A stretch of 8,028 nucleotides of DNA. Origin: Oscillospiraceae bacterium. GTDB taxonomy: Bacteria; Bacillota; Clostridia; Oscillospirales; Ruminococcaceae. Made by a program: the position numbers and the translations under genes. A model generated the notes under the pieces. The model was given only the letters and a program-made list of their open reading frames with translations, searched no databases and had not been told where the DNA came from. The stretch lies in assembly GCA_020024235.1 (NCBI GenBank), contig JAHHUA010000076.1, positions 1 to 8,028 of the forward strand, given 5' to 3'. Positions 1 to 6,178 of the stretch are shown in pieces; the stretch's first letter is position 1, and the number at the start of each line of letters is the position of its first letter.

Positions 1-807
1 CGCTACTGATTCAATATCATCATAATTATTGTCTTTAATTTCGTTAAATTCTTCAATTAATATTTCCTGATATTTTTGGGGATAAAGCTCTCCTGATTTT
101 CTGGATTTTGTATAGTCTATCATTTTATTTTTGTATTCTTCATCTTCTGATTTAAGATTGCCATCTTTATCCCTACTGTCATACTGAATCATTTCAGGAA
201 TACCGTTTTCCACTTTTATTACCACAAAATCCTTCCAGCCTGAACTGAATTTAGCTTCTTCTACCCTGTAGGTTCCATCTCCATATGTAGGGACATAAAC
301 AATATCAACACTTCCTGTTGTTCTGGCATTTCCGTTTATTATAGATCTGACCAAAAGTTTAAATCTTTCGGTGGACTTAGTAGCACCGGCTACACATTCC
401 ATTTTTTTGGTGTTTTTATCACCCTCATAATAATTGTCAATTATAGCTTTAAATTTTTCTTTATGTGTCATCACCGGAAGATTGCTTTTTTTGTTATTTT
501 CTGCATATTCCTCATTTTCTTTTTCATCTGTTGAACGGAAATTTCCATCCTTATCAACTGCGTCATATTGAAGAATATTGATAACATCATCTTTAATTTC
601 AAGAATTACAAATTCCTGCCAATCATTAACATAGGTTTCCCATTTTGCGGTATAAGTTCCGTTAATATATTTTCCATCTTTCGTTACTTCCTGAGAAGTA
701 TTGGTTTTTGAAGTACTGTTATCTTTTTGCTTATTCTGTGAATCGTCTTTTCCACAGGCTGTCAATAAAATTAATGCTGCCAATATTATAGAAATGATTT
801 TTTTCAT
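1..807 (-). CDS. Tandem FMN-binding-domain lipoprotein, PplA-like (C-terminus beyond left edge)
   Basis: The visible 269 residues stay open to the left edge of the window. The ATG at 807 is preceded by AAGAGG (815-820) and starts a lipoprotein signal peptide with lipobox LTAC, so Cys18 should be lipidated and the protein anchored outside the membrane. After a polar linker (about 19-44) come two homologous modules. Module 1 (about 45-145) has GTYTAKWE, W63..F66, QYDAVDKDGN and then VAGATKST (139-146). Module 2 (about 176-269) has GTYRVEEAKF, W191..F194, QYDSRDKDGN, and stops in IESVA just where the second GAT motif is expected. [ST]GAT-like motifs are where ApbE-type transferases attach FMN to Thr in this family, here probably Thr143. 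Known relatives are Listeria PplA and the enterococcal cAD1-precursor lipoprotein, used in flavin-based extracellular electron transfer. The electron-transfer role is inferred; no NDH2, ApbE or quinone gene is in view. The first motif has Ala where Ser or Thr is usual. Confidence 0.85.
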   Translation of the reverse strand, partial: MKKIISIILAALILLTACGKDDSQNKQKDNSTSKTNTSQEVTKDGKYINGTYTAKWETYVNDWQEFVILEIKDDVINILQYDAVDKDGNFRSTDEKENEEYAENNKKSNLPVMTHKEKFKAIIDNYYEGDKNTKKMECVAGATKSTERFKLLVRSIINGNARTTGSVDIVYVPTYGDGTYRVEEAKFSSGWKDFVVIKVENGIPEMIQYDSRDKDGNLKSEDEEYKNKMIDYTKSRKSGELYPQKYQEILIEEFNEIKDNNYDDIESVA

Positions 808-840
808 TGTTTAACCTCTTTCACAAATTTGATATTACTT

Positions 841-869
841 ATTTTAGCAGATAAATATATTTTTTTCAA
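841..869 (-). promoter_or_regulatory. Sigma-A-type promoter of the FMN-binding lipoprotein gene
   Basis: On the minus strand, TTGAAA (864-869; five of six to TTGACA) is followed after exactly 17 bases by TAAAAT (841-846; five of six to TATAAT). Transcription would begin near 834 and give a leader of about 27 bases that carries the AAGAGG ribosome binding site. The fit is good for an AT-rich genome and implies vegetative expression, but it rests on pattern alone. Confidence 0.65.
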
Positions 870-896
870 TATATTTAAGAATAATTAAAATAACTA

Positions 897-905
897 CATA
901 ATAAA
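897..905 (+). promoter_or_regulatory. Possible mother-cell sigma (E/K-like) -10 element before sipL
   Basis: CATAATAAA resembles the CATAnnnT -10 core recognised by sporulation sigma factors E and K. It lies about 38 bases before the sipL start, which would give a short leader containing the AAGGAG site. No convincing -35 (ATATT-like) sits 14 to 16 bases upstream; the nearest, ATATT in the 868-876 tract, is about 21 bases away. In this AT-rich gap the match could be chance. It is listed because sipL in C. difficile is a mother-cell sporulation gene. Confidence 0.25.
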
Positions 906-942
906 ATTAAGTGAAAACAAATTACATAAGGAGAGATATTAA

Positions 943-2487
943 ATGGATATTAATGTTGAAAGAACTTCCGTTAAAAGCAGAAACAGTATTGTAAATTCAA
1001 AATATGACCTGCCTTTTGAAATAGACTGCACACTGCCTGACTATTGCAGAGATGTGGAAAAGCTTTTGAGTACCGATATAAATCCGGTTGTGTGCTCTGT
1101 ATCATCTGACGATAATAAAGTTACAGTTGAAGGAAATAACCTGGTTACGGTTTTTTACTGCGACAAGGAGAACAACATCTCCAAATATGAAAGCAAAGTC
1201 CCCTTCAGCAAAAGCATTGAACTTAAAGCTCCTGTAAACACTCCCGCTATTTCAGCAACAGCTTATGAAGGGTATATTAACTGTCGGGCTGTTTCTCCCA
1301 GGCGTCTTGATATAAGGGGTACTACTCAAATTCAACTGGATGCTACATCTGACAAAGAAGAAAAAATCATAGAAAAAATACAGCTAAAAGATGTGGAAAC
1401 AAATATGCAGCTTTTTGAAAATGCAGAATGTACAGGACAATACTGTAAACAGTTTACCATTAAAGACAGCATTAATTCCAATTTTAAAGATATGGAACAT
1501 TTATCTGTTCTCAGATACAGGATTTCTCCACTTATTAATGAATATAAAATTCTTCCAGACAAAGTTATTTTAAAAGGAACACTGTTTATAATGGTATGCT
1601 GCTGCAACGAAAAAGAGAAAAAAATAAGCACAGAAAACTACAAGATGCCATTCAGCCAAATTATTGACTGTCCGGGTATTGATGAAGATTGCATTTGTGA
1701 TTTCTGTGCAAAAGTGATTAACTCTGAAACGGTTTGCGGAAATGATGACGAAACTCAAGGCAAATTTAATATTTCCGCCACTGTTTACACCATTATCACC
1801 GGTTACAAAAAAACTCGGCTTGTTGGCATTAAAGACTGTTTCTGCCACAGTTGTGCCTGTTCCTGCAAAAGCAAAAATATAAATATTTTAAAACCCGTTT
1901 CTCAGATAAACAGCAATTTTACTTTTAATGAATCTGTTTCCGTAGACGACTTTACGGAAATTAAAGATGCCTGCTGTAAAATAATTTCAATGGAACCAGA
2001 GTATAGTCAAAACACGGTAAAATTAAAACTCCGTGCTGTACTTTCGGTTTTGGGAATAAAAAACAAACAGCTGTGTTGTGTTGAAAAAACTGCAACAATA
2101 GCTTTGGATGTATGCAAAAATATCAAAACAGACTGTTTATGCTTTGACCCTCATATTAATGTAATAGAATGTTCCTGTTCTGATATAAACAACGGAAAAA
2201 CAGAAATTTCATGCAATATAAGAGTAAACGGAATTATTTTCGATAAAATCTGTATAAATCTTATAGATGATATTAAACCTGAACCAAAATCACAAAAAAT
2301 AATTGACCACGATTTGGTAATTATTTATTACACCCATTCAAAAGAACTTATTTGGGATATTGCAAAGAAATACAACACCAGCACCGAAAACATCATAAAA
2401 CAAAACCACCTCTCAGGAGATTATGTGGAAAAGGGTCAAACCCTTTTAATTACACCATTTAAACCTGATTCTCTGTCAGCGGAATAA
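943..2487 (+). CDS. sipL: SipL-like spore-coat morphogenetic protein (DUF3794/SPOCS repeats plus LysM)
   Basis: The 514-residue protein has about the length and domain order of clostridial SipL, which binds the SpoIVA ATPase through its LysM and helps the basal coat encase the forespore in the mother cell. The N-terminal region carries the typical SPOCS opening LPFEIDCTLPDYC (23-35). SPOCS-like beta units follow at roughly 20-150, 165-300 and 315-440. The LysM spans about 459-506 (ending in VEKGQTLLITPF). There is no signal peptide, as expected for a mother-cell cytosolic coat protein. ATG 943 is set by AAGGAGAG (928-935). The protein holds about 31 cysteines, with clusters at 219-221 (CCC), 243-255 and 299-308 (five Cys in ten residues), all before the LysM. 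The 3' end overlaps the convergent DUF6873 gene by 29 bp. Genomes of this group can carry other DUF3794-LysM paralogues, so orthology to sipL is likely but not proven. Confidence 0.8.
   Translation: MDINVERTSVKSRNSIVNSKYDLPFEIDCTLPDYCRDVEKLLSTDINPVVCSVSSDDNKVTVEGNNLVTVFYCDKENNISKYESKVPFSKSIELKAPVNTPAISATAYEGYINCRAVSPRRLDIRGTTQIQLDATSDKEEKIIEKIQLKDVETNMQLFENAECTGQYCKQFTIKDSINSNFKDMEHLSVLRYRISPLINEYKILPDKVILKGTLFIMVCCCNEKEKKISTENYKMPFSQIIDCPGIDEDCICDFCAKVINSETVCGNDDETQGKFNISATVYTIITGYKKTRLVGIKDCFCHSCACSCKSKNINILKPVSQINSNFTFNESVSVDDFTEIKDACCKIISMEPEYSQNTVKLKLRAVLSVLGIKNKQLCCVEKTATIALDVCKNIKTDCLCFDPHINVIECSCSDINNGKTEISCNIRVNGIIFDKICINLIDDIKPEPKSQKIIDHDLVIIYYTHSKELIWDIAKKYNTSTENIIKQNHLSGDYVEKGQTLLITPFKPDSLSAE
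2429..2447 (-). terminator. Probable terminator of the ABC/DUF6873 operon, inside sipL
   Basis: AAAAGGGT (2429-2436), a CAA loop and ACCCTTTT (2440-2447) form a perfect 8-bp inverted repeat. On the minus strand it begins 12 bases after the stop codon of the DUF6873 gene (2459) and ends in TTTT, so it can act as a modest intrinsic terminator for the operon. It is read sense within the last codons of sipL (LysM region). There, translating ribosomes would keep the plus-strand copy from stopping sipL transcription. The uridine tract is short and partly in the stem. Confidence 0.55.
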
Positions 2488-3220
2488 CAGAACCTATATC
2501 AATAAGCCTTTCTTCAGTAAGGGAGATATATTTAATTTCCCTTTCTGTCAGAAAGGCTTTTATTTTTTTCCAATCTTTGTGTCTGCTGATATCTCCGGTA
2601 AATGCCAAAGTTTTTTTGTCAATCAGTCCACAGCTTCCGCCTAAAAATCCATAGTCATATCCGGGAAGTTCAATCCCTCCCTGTTCTATTAAAAGTACAT
2701 CCAAACCCTGATTTTTAAATATTTTTGCTGTACCTAAATCTGAAGTTATAACTGAGTGATTATTTACCACACAGGTTGTACATTTTACATAACCTTGATT
2801 GAGAAGGATTTTTGTCATATTTTGTTTTTTGGCATATTCTTTTATAAACTCATCAGCGGTTTTTCCAGACCAAAGTATATTATCTAAAATCATTACATTC
2901 AGCGAAACATCATAAGGATATGGTGATTTTATGTCATTTTGAGATTTTATTATTTCAAATCCTTCATTAGACAGAGTATTTATCAGCTTTCCGTTATTTT
3001 TAGCACATACTGTCTTGTTGCCGCCTAAATGGAAAAAGTTTATATCCGGATGGTTTCTTATGGAAATATCAACTTCTTCACAGCCTTCACACTCCATAAC
3101 TTTTATAGAAAGCTGTTCCAAAGATTTTTTTATTTTATCAAAGCCTTTGGCTATACAGCATAATTCAACTTTTCCATTTGGTAAAAATGGCTGTTTTAAA
3201 AATTCTGTCAACACTATCAC
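2459..3220 (-). CDS. DUF6873 family protein (pentein/GME-like fold), function unknown
   Basis: This 253-residue soluble protein has no signal peptide or membrane segment. Conserved-looking stretches are NHPDINFFHLG (56-66), VKCTTCVVN (145-153) followed by SVITSD (156-161), LIEQGGIELPGYDYGFLGG (177-195) and LAFTGDISRHKD (205-216). I recognise these as the DUF6873 family, whose fold is related to guanidino-group-modifying enzymes. Catalysis has not been shown for the family to my knowledge; Cys147, Cys197 (in GGSCG) and His57 are polar candidates only. It is the last gene of the adaptor-permease operon: its GTG immediately follows the permease TAG with no spacer, implying translational coupling. 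The ideal ribosome binding site AGGTGAT (3216-3222) overlaps that GTG, so real initiation may be at TTG 3211 (three residues shorter) or GTG 3214. The 3' end overlaps sipL by 29 bp. Confidence 0.7.
   Translation of the reverse strand: MIVLTEFLKQPFLPNGKVELCCIAKGFDKIKKSLEQLSIKVMECEGCEEVDISIRNHPDINFFHLGGNKTVCAKNNGKLINTLSNEGFEIIKSQNDIKSPYPYDVSLNVMILDNILWSGKTADEFIKEYAKKQNMTKILLNQGYVKCTTCVVNNHSVITSDLGTAKIFKNQGLDVLLIEQGGIELPGYDYGFLGGSCGLIDKKTLAFTGDISRHKDWKKIKAFLTEREIKYISLTEERLIDIGSVIPLTENQV
2504..2569 (+). terminator. Intrinsic terminator of sipL, embedded in the opposing gene
   Basis: AAGCCTTTCT (2504-2513) pairs perfectly with AGAAAGGCTT (2550-2559). Inside this stem a second pair, AAGGGA (2519-2524) with TCCCTT (2538-2543), extends the hairpin. 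The plus strand continues as TTATTTTTTT (2560-2569), a strong uridine tract 17 bases after the sipL stop. On the minus strand the stem is followed by ATTGATATAGG, with no uridine tract, so it should not stop the opposing DUF6873 transcript. It lies wholly inside the DUF6873 coding sequence. Confidence 0.8.
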
Positions 3221-3222
3221 CT
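3216..3222 (-). promoter_or_regulatory. Ribosome binding site AGGTGAT at the permease/DUF6873 junction
   Basis: On the minus strand AGGTGAT is fully complementary to the 3' end of 16S rRNA. It overlaps both the permease stop TAG (3221-3223) and the GTG at 3220. It stands 4 bases before TTG 3211 but has no room to serve GTG 3220. This argues for a start slightly downstream of the first GTG, or for coupled re-initiation at the stop codon. Confidence 0.5.
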
Positions 3223-4384
3223 ACCGATTACTCAACGCATCTATGGGGTTTAAAGATGCGGCAGTATATGTTGGATAAGCAGAAAATACGGTTCCTATAA
3301 TAAATGTTACTGCGGATATTTTAAAAATCCCATAAATACTCGGAGAATAATCTATTTTCGCAAAATGGGTTAATAAAAATAGCATCAAAACCGATACTGC
3401 TATACCATATAATATACCTTTAAGGCACAACTTGCAAGAATAACCTATAAATTCCGCTGTTATTTCATATTTTGAGGCACCTATTGCTTTTTTTATTCCT
3501 ATTTCAACTGTTTTTTCTTTTACATGAATCATCATAACCGTCATTACCCCAAGACCTGACACCAATAGTGATATACCCGCTATCATTGACAAAATATTCT
3601 GAACTTTATTAAGCAGGTCCATCATCATTTCACTTTGGGAGGACATTTCATTTACCGAAAAAACTTTTTCCGATTTATTTCTGTTTAATTTTCTGTCTAT
3701 TTTATCAGCATAATATTTTACATTTTTCTCATTGGTTTTTACAATGATTTGACTGAAAGAATTATCCCCTGTCAGTTCATTAACAGATGTGTAGGGCACA
3801 TATGCAATATATGGTGCAGTAGCTTCTAAAACCGAATGCACAATAGTTCCGCCTGATTTAACTACACCTATGATTTTATATTTTCTTTTAAGTCCATGTA
3901 TATTTAATTCCAATGTTTTTCCGACTATATTTTCTCTCTCATAGTAATCTCTTGCCATTTTGTCATCTACAATGCAAACATCGGATTTTGATTCTATATC
4001 CCCTTTGGTAAAAAGTCTGCCGTACTTAACTTCTATTGGCAGAATATATGTGAAAGATGAATCAACCCCGATTATGCCTGCCTTGGCAGTCAGTCCCCTC
4101 ATAGAAGCCTCACAGTAATTTAACACAAAAGGAGCTACTTTATTATTTTCGGATGCAGCTTTTATATTGCTTAACATATTTTCGTCCAATCCTTCGGATA
4201 TTTCACTCATATTAGATGTAATTACTATGGAATTTGCACCCATACCAAAAATCTCATCTTTCATCATATTTGTGCCTATACGGCTTATTTCACTGGTTAA
4301 AACAACACTTGCCACTCCTATGGCAATACCGAAAGCTGTCAATATATTATTGGTTCTGCCTGATTCCTTACTTGCTTTTTTCAT
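3221..4384 (-). CDS. ABC transporter permease, MacB/FtsX type
   Basis: This 387-residue membrane protein has the four-helix plan of MacB/YknZ permeases. TM1 lies near residues 15-34. A large extracytoplasmic MacB periplasmic-core-like domain spans about 37-260. TM2 (near 268-288), TM3 (near 318-340) and TM4 (near 352-374) follow. After TM2 comes the coupling-helix signature EKTVEIGIKKAIGASKYEI, which docks on an ATPase in this family. The end PIDAL is also typical. Such permeases work as tripartite mechanotransmitters with an adaptor and an ATPase, exporting peptides, lipoproteins or drugs. The adaptor gene is immediately upstream and overlaps by 17 bp, but no ATPase is encoded in the operon. 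ATG 4384 is preferred because AGGGTGA (4390-4396) sits 5 bases before it; the GTG at 4393 lies inside that site. The substrate is unknown. Confidence 0.85.
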   Translation of the reverse strand: MKKASKESGRTNNILTAFGIAIGVASVVLTSEISRIGTNMMKDEIFGMGANSIVITSNMSEISEGLDENMLSNIKAASENNKVAPFVLNYCEASMRGLTAKAGIIGVDSSFTYILPIEVKYGRLFTKGDIESKSDVCIVDDKMARDYYERENIVGKTLELNIHGLKRKYKIIGVVKSGGTIVHSVLEATAPYIAYVPYTSVNELTGDNSFSQIIVKTNEKNVKYYADKIDRKLNRNKSEKVFSVNEMSSQSEMMMDLLNKVQNILSMIAGISLLVSGLGVMTVMMIHVKEKTVEIGIKKAIGASKYEITAEFIGYSCKLCLKGILYGIAVSVLMLFLLTHFAKIDYSPSIYGIFKISAVTFIIGTVFSAYPTYTAASLNPIDALSNR

Positions 4385-5420
4385 TAAATTCACCCTGTAA
4401 AATTATTTTTCTGTTTTCTTTAGGCGGGGTTTTGAAAATCAGCACCATATCATCTTCAGAAAGTCCGCTTTTTACCTGTGTATAAGAAGGAGTTTCCATA
4501 CCTGTTTCTATATTTTTTTTCAGCATTTCATTATTTTTAAACACGTATACAAATTCATTGTTATTTTCATCTTGATTTATTGCTTCAATAGGCACTGTCA
4601 AAGATTCTTTTGACTCTTTTTCTTTTAATGTAACTTCTACATTATATCCCGATTTTAAACTGTCATTGGTAAAAGGTTTAATTATGATTTTTACTGTTGG
4701 TGTCTGTGATGAATTTTTCTCTGCTGCAGGATATATTAATTCTACTGTTCCATAAATTGTATAATCTCCGTTTTTTATTTCAGCTTTCATATTTTGGTAA
4801 ATTTTATTTGCATTTTCCTGAGGTATTTCCGCTTCTATTACCATTTCGTCACAGGAAGCAATGGTAATAGCAGGTTTATTGTTCATACCCAATATATTTT
4901 CTGTCAGATTTATGCCGGTTATTGTTCCGTCAAAGGGTGCTGTTATCTCTGATGGAACATAGGATATTTTACTCTCACTTTTTCTGTAATGTGCAGAATT
5001 TATAAGCTGATCTACTTGTGATTTATCTATATTATAAGCTTTCCCCACTGCATACAGCAGTTCCTTATTTGAAATCCCTGAAATTAAGTCATATATATTT
5101 CCCATACTTTTTTCTATAGGTGATTCAGCTGATAAAATATTCACGGTTTTTTCCGAATCTATTTCTGCCAGTATATCTCCTTTCTTAACCTTCTCACCTA
5201 TACTGCAATTTATTTTTTTAGGCAAAACCGGTGTATCCGTATATATTTCCGCCTGATTTTTAGATATGACTTTACCTTTACAATAAATATTTTTCTCTAT
5301 ATATTTAGGTTTGGGATATATACATTGAGCCTTTGACGAATTTTCCTTTATTATTTTAGGCAATGCCGGAATAATAAGTAATATTATAACAAAAAACAGA
5401 ACCAAAATTTTTTTATTCAT
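4368..5420 (-). CDS. Membrane-fusion (HlyD/MacA-like) adaptor of an ABC exporter
   Basis: The 350-residue protein has an N-terminal anchor helix (about 4-22) and an extracytoplasmic body. Two half-motifs of the biotinyl-lipoyl-like domain are visible: VLPKKINCSIGEKVKKGDIL (65-84) and EITAPFDGTITGINLTENIL (158-177). A short helical insert lies between them, without the long coiled-coil hairpin of Gram-negative adaptors. A beta-barrel domain (about 190-265) and a membrane-proximal domain (about 270-335) follow. This is the layout of Gram-positive adaptors such as YknX, which pair with MacB-like permeases; the next gene is one and overlaps it by 17 bp. The ATG is fixed by GAGG (5431-5434), 10 bases upstream. 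Usually an ATPase gene accompanies such a pair, and here it is missing. It opens the three-gene operon. Confidence 0.82.
   Translation of the reverse strand: MNKKILVLFFVIILLIIPALPKIIKENSSKAQCIYPKPKYIEKNIYCKGKVISKNQAEIYTDTPVLPKKINCSIGEKVKKGDILAEIDSEKTVNILSAESPIEKSMGNIYDLISGISNKELLYAVGKAYNIDKSQVDQLINSAHYRKSESKISYVPSEITAPFDGTITGINLTENILGMNNKPAITIASCDEMVIEAEIPQENANKIYQNMKAEIKNGDYTIYGTVELIYPAAEKNSSQTPTVKIIIKPFTNDSLKSGYNVEVTLKEKESKESLTVPIEAINQDENNNEFVYVFKNNEMLKKNIETGMETPSYTQVKSGLSEDDMVLIFKTPPKENRKIILQGEFNEKSK
4390..4396 (-). promoter_or_regulatory. Ribosome binding site deciding the permease start
   Basis: AGGGTGA on the minus strand lies within the 3' coding end of the adaptor gene, 5 bases before ATG 4384. 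The in-frame GTG at 4393 is part of this site and has no ribosome binding site of its own, so the permease most likely starts at 4384. Confidence 0.65.
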
Positions 5421-5470
5421 ATATTTAAAACCTCACATTTTCTTATAAATATAGTTTGCCGCAAAAAACT

Positions 5471-5503
5471 TATATTATGATTTATTTTAAAATGTATAAT
5501 ACA
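5471..5503 (-). promoter_or_regulatory. Possible promoter of the adaptor/permease/DUF6873 operon
   Basis: On the minus strand CATAATATA (5471-5479) fits the CATAnnnTA core of sporulation sigma-K/E -10 elements and also, as CATAAT, five of six bases of a sigma-A -10. Upstream TTGTAT (5498-5503) is a poor sigma-A -35 at a wide 19-base spacing. Either reading gives a leader of about 45 bases to ATG 5420. The region is AT-rich, so the sigma assignment is open. A sporulation promoter would suit an operon that converges on sipL, but this is inference. Confidence 0.3.
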
Positions 5504-5532
5504 ACAGTTAATGCATAAATTATAATCAGTTA
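5495..5532. repeat. Short direct repeat TATAAT..CAGTTA in the divergent intergenic region
   Basis: TATAAT-ACAA-CAGTTA (5495-5510) recurs as TATAATCAGTTA (5521-5532), differing by the four-base insert. Starts of the copies are 26 bases apart. Both lie between the ABC operon and the small cysteine-rich gene. They could be -10 elements for the plus-strand gene or an operator pair; no good -35 is seen for either. Confidence 0.3.
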
Positions 5533-5556
5533 TATTTGCAGAAAGGTAAGAAAAAT

Positions 5557-5754
5557 ATGAACAGTTTAATTCCCTGCGATAAAAACTGCATATATCAAAA
5601 AGATGGCTGTTGTTCTTTGGAATATCCTACAGGCATTAATAACTATATCCTTAATATGGATTGTGCTTATTTTACACCTATTATTGGCATAGAAAAGCAA
5701 ATTAAATCCGATATTCAAAATGTTAAATCAGACATAAAAAAACAGCATGGATAA
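5557..5754 (+). CDS. Small cysteine-rich protein of unknown function
   Basis: This is a 65-residue protein starting at ATG 5557, placed by GAAAGG (5541-5546) ten bases upstream; the in-frame TTG at 5536 lies before that site and is not the start. Its N-terminal half carries Cys7, Cys11, Cys18, Cys19 and Cys36 in a C-x3-C-x6-CC-x16-C arrangement, followed by an aromatic CAYFTP. This suggests a small metal-binding or disulfide-held knot. The C-terminal 20 residues are polar and helical, with a near-repeat IKSDI..VKSDIKK. There is no signal peptide. Small proteins of this general pattern occur widely in Clostridia without known function, as far as I recall. It is transcribed divergently from the ABC operon and stands alone. 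Confidence 0.65.
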   Translation: MNSLIPCDKNCIYQKDGCCSLEYPTGINNYILNMDCAYFTPIIGIEKQIKSDIQNVKSDIKKQHG

Positions 5755-5819
5755 TGCTCTGTACTTATAAGGCAGTATTTAAAATTTAATAATTACAGGC
5801 ATTACAAGGAGGACATCTT

Positions 5820-6178
5820 ATGAAAGCACTGGTAAAGGCTACACATAGCAAGGCGATTATTTATTGCCAAACATTCAATTGAATGAAGAATCTGAATACA
5901 ATATTGGTATTTTTGGACAGCGTTATCGTCAGCATTTAGAAACACATCACAAGGTTATCTACTACAATTATTTAACGAAAGGTACATTGTATCAGCACCT
6001 TGCAAAAGTGGATGAACGTGCAGAAAATATGTTTAATCAGCTTGTAAAATCACTTTCCGAAAAAGAAAACATCAACGAACAACTTAAAGAAAATGATATG
6101 CTGATATGGGATAAAAAGATGAATAACATCCTTAACAGAGCTATGGAAATCGTGACTAGTGAGGTGATTTATGTATGA
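5820..6178 (+). pseudogene. tnpV: Decayed tnpV (transposon-encoded TnpV-like protein)
   Basis: A strong AAGGAGG (5806-5812) stands 7 bases before ATG 5820, which opens MKAL and then runs to a stop at 5880-5882. The family-like frame is another one: from 5831 it reads GKGYT, a TAG at 5846-5848, then QGDYLLPNIQL, a typical TnpV N-terminus. It continues uninterrupted to TGA 6178 with IFGQRYRQHL, then DERAENMFNQLVKSLSEKE, NDMLIWDKKMNNI and RAMEIVTSEVIY, all matching the TnpV pattern (E/D-Q/R-A central motif, RA-EIV-EIIY end). So the gene has a frameshift with probable loss of a few N-terminal codons near 5829-5833, and a nonsense codon. TnpV occurs on Tn4451-like and other clostridial mobile elements; its role is unclear. 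A TTG start at 5864 could still yield a truncated 104-residue product. The gene shows that this stretch was mobile DNA. Confidence 0.75.
6161..6168 (+). promoter_or_regulatory. Ribosome binding site of the lipoprotein remnant, inside tnpV
   Basis: GAGGTGAT lies in the last codons of tnpV, 6 bases before ATG 6175. That ATG overlaps the tnpV stop in an ATGA junction. A nearer ATG at 6171 is in another frame and lacks the signal-peptide reading, so 6175 is the start. Confidence 0.6.

Noticed and set aside
85..560. DKDGN loops of the FMN lipoprotein as EF-hand calcium sites
   Set aside because: Similar turn sequences at this place are usual in FMN-binding modules, and the spacing of acidic residues does not complete a 12-residue EF loop.
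1332..1848. Reading frames on the minus strand opposite sipL (92 and 99 codons)
   Set aside because: They lie wholly within the well-supported sipL coding sequence, have no ribosome binding site and translate to low-complexity sequence with no family pattern.
2429..2447. The AAAAGGGT/ACCCTTTT hairpin as terminator of sipL itself
   Set aside because: On the plus strand it precedes the sipL stop by about 40 bases, so it would truncate the message; the later 2504-2569 hairpin is the better sipL terminator.
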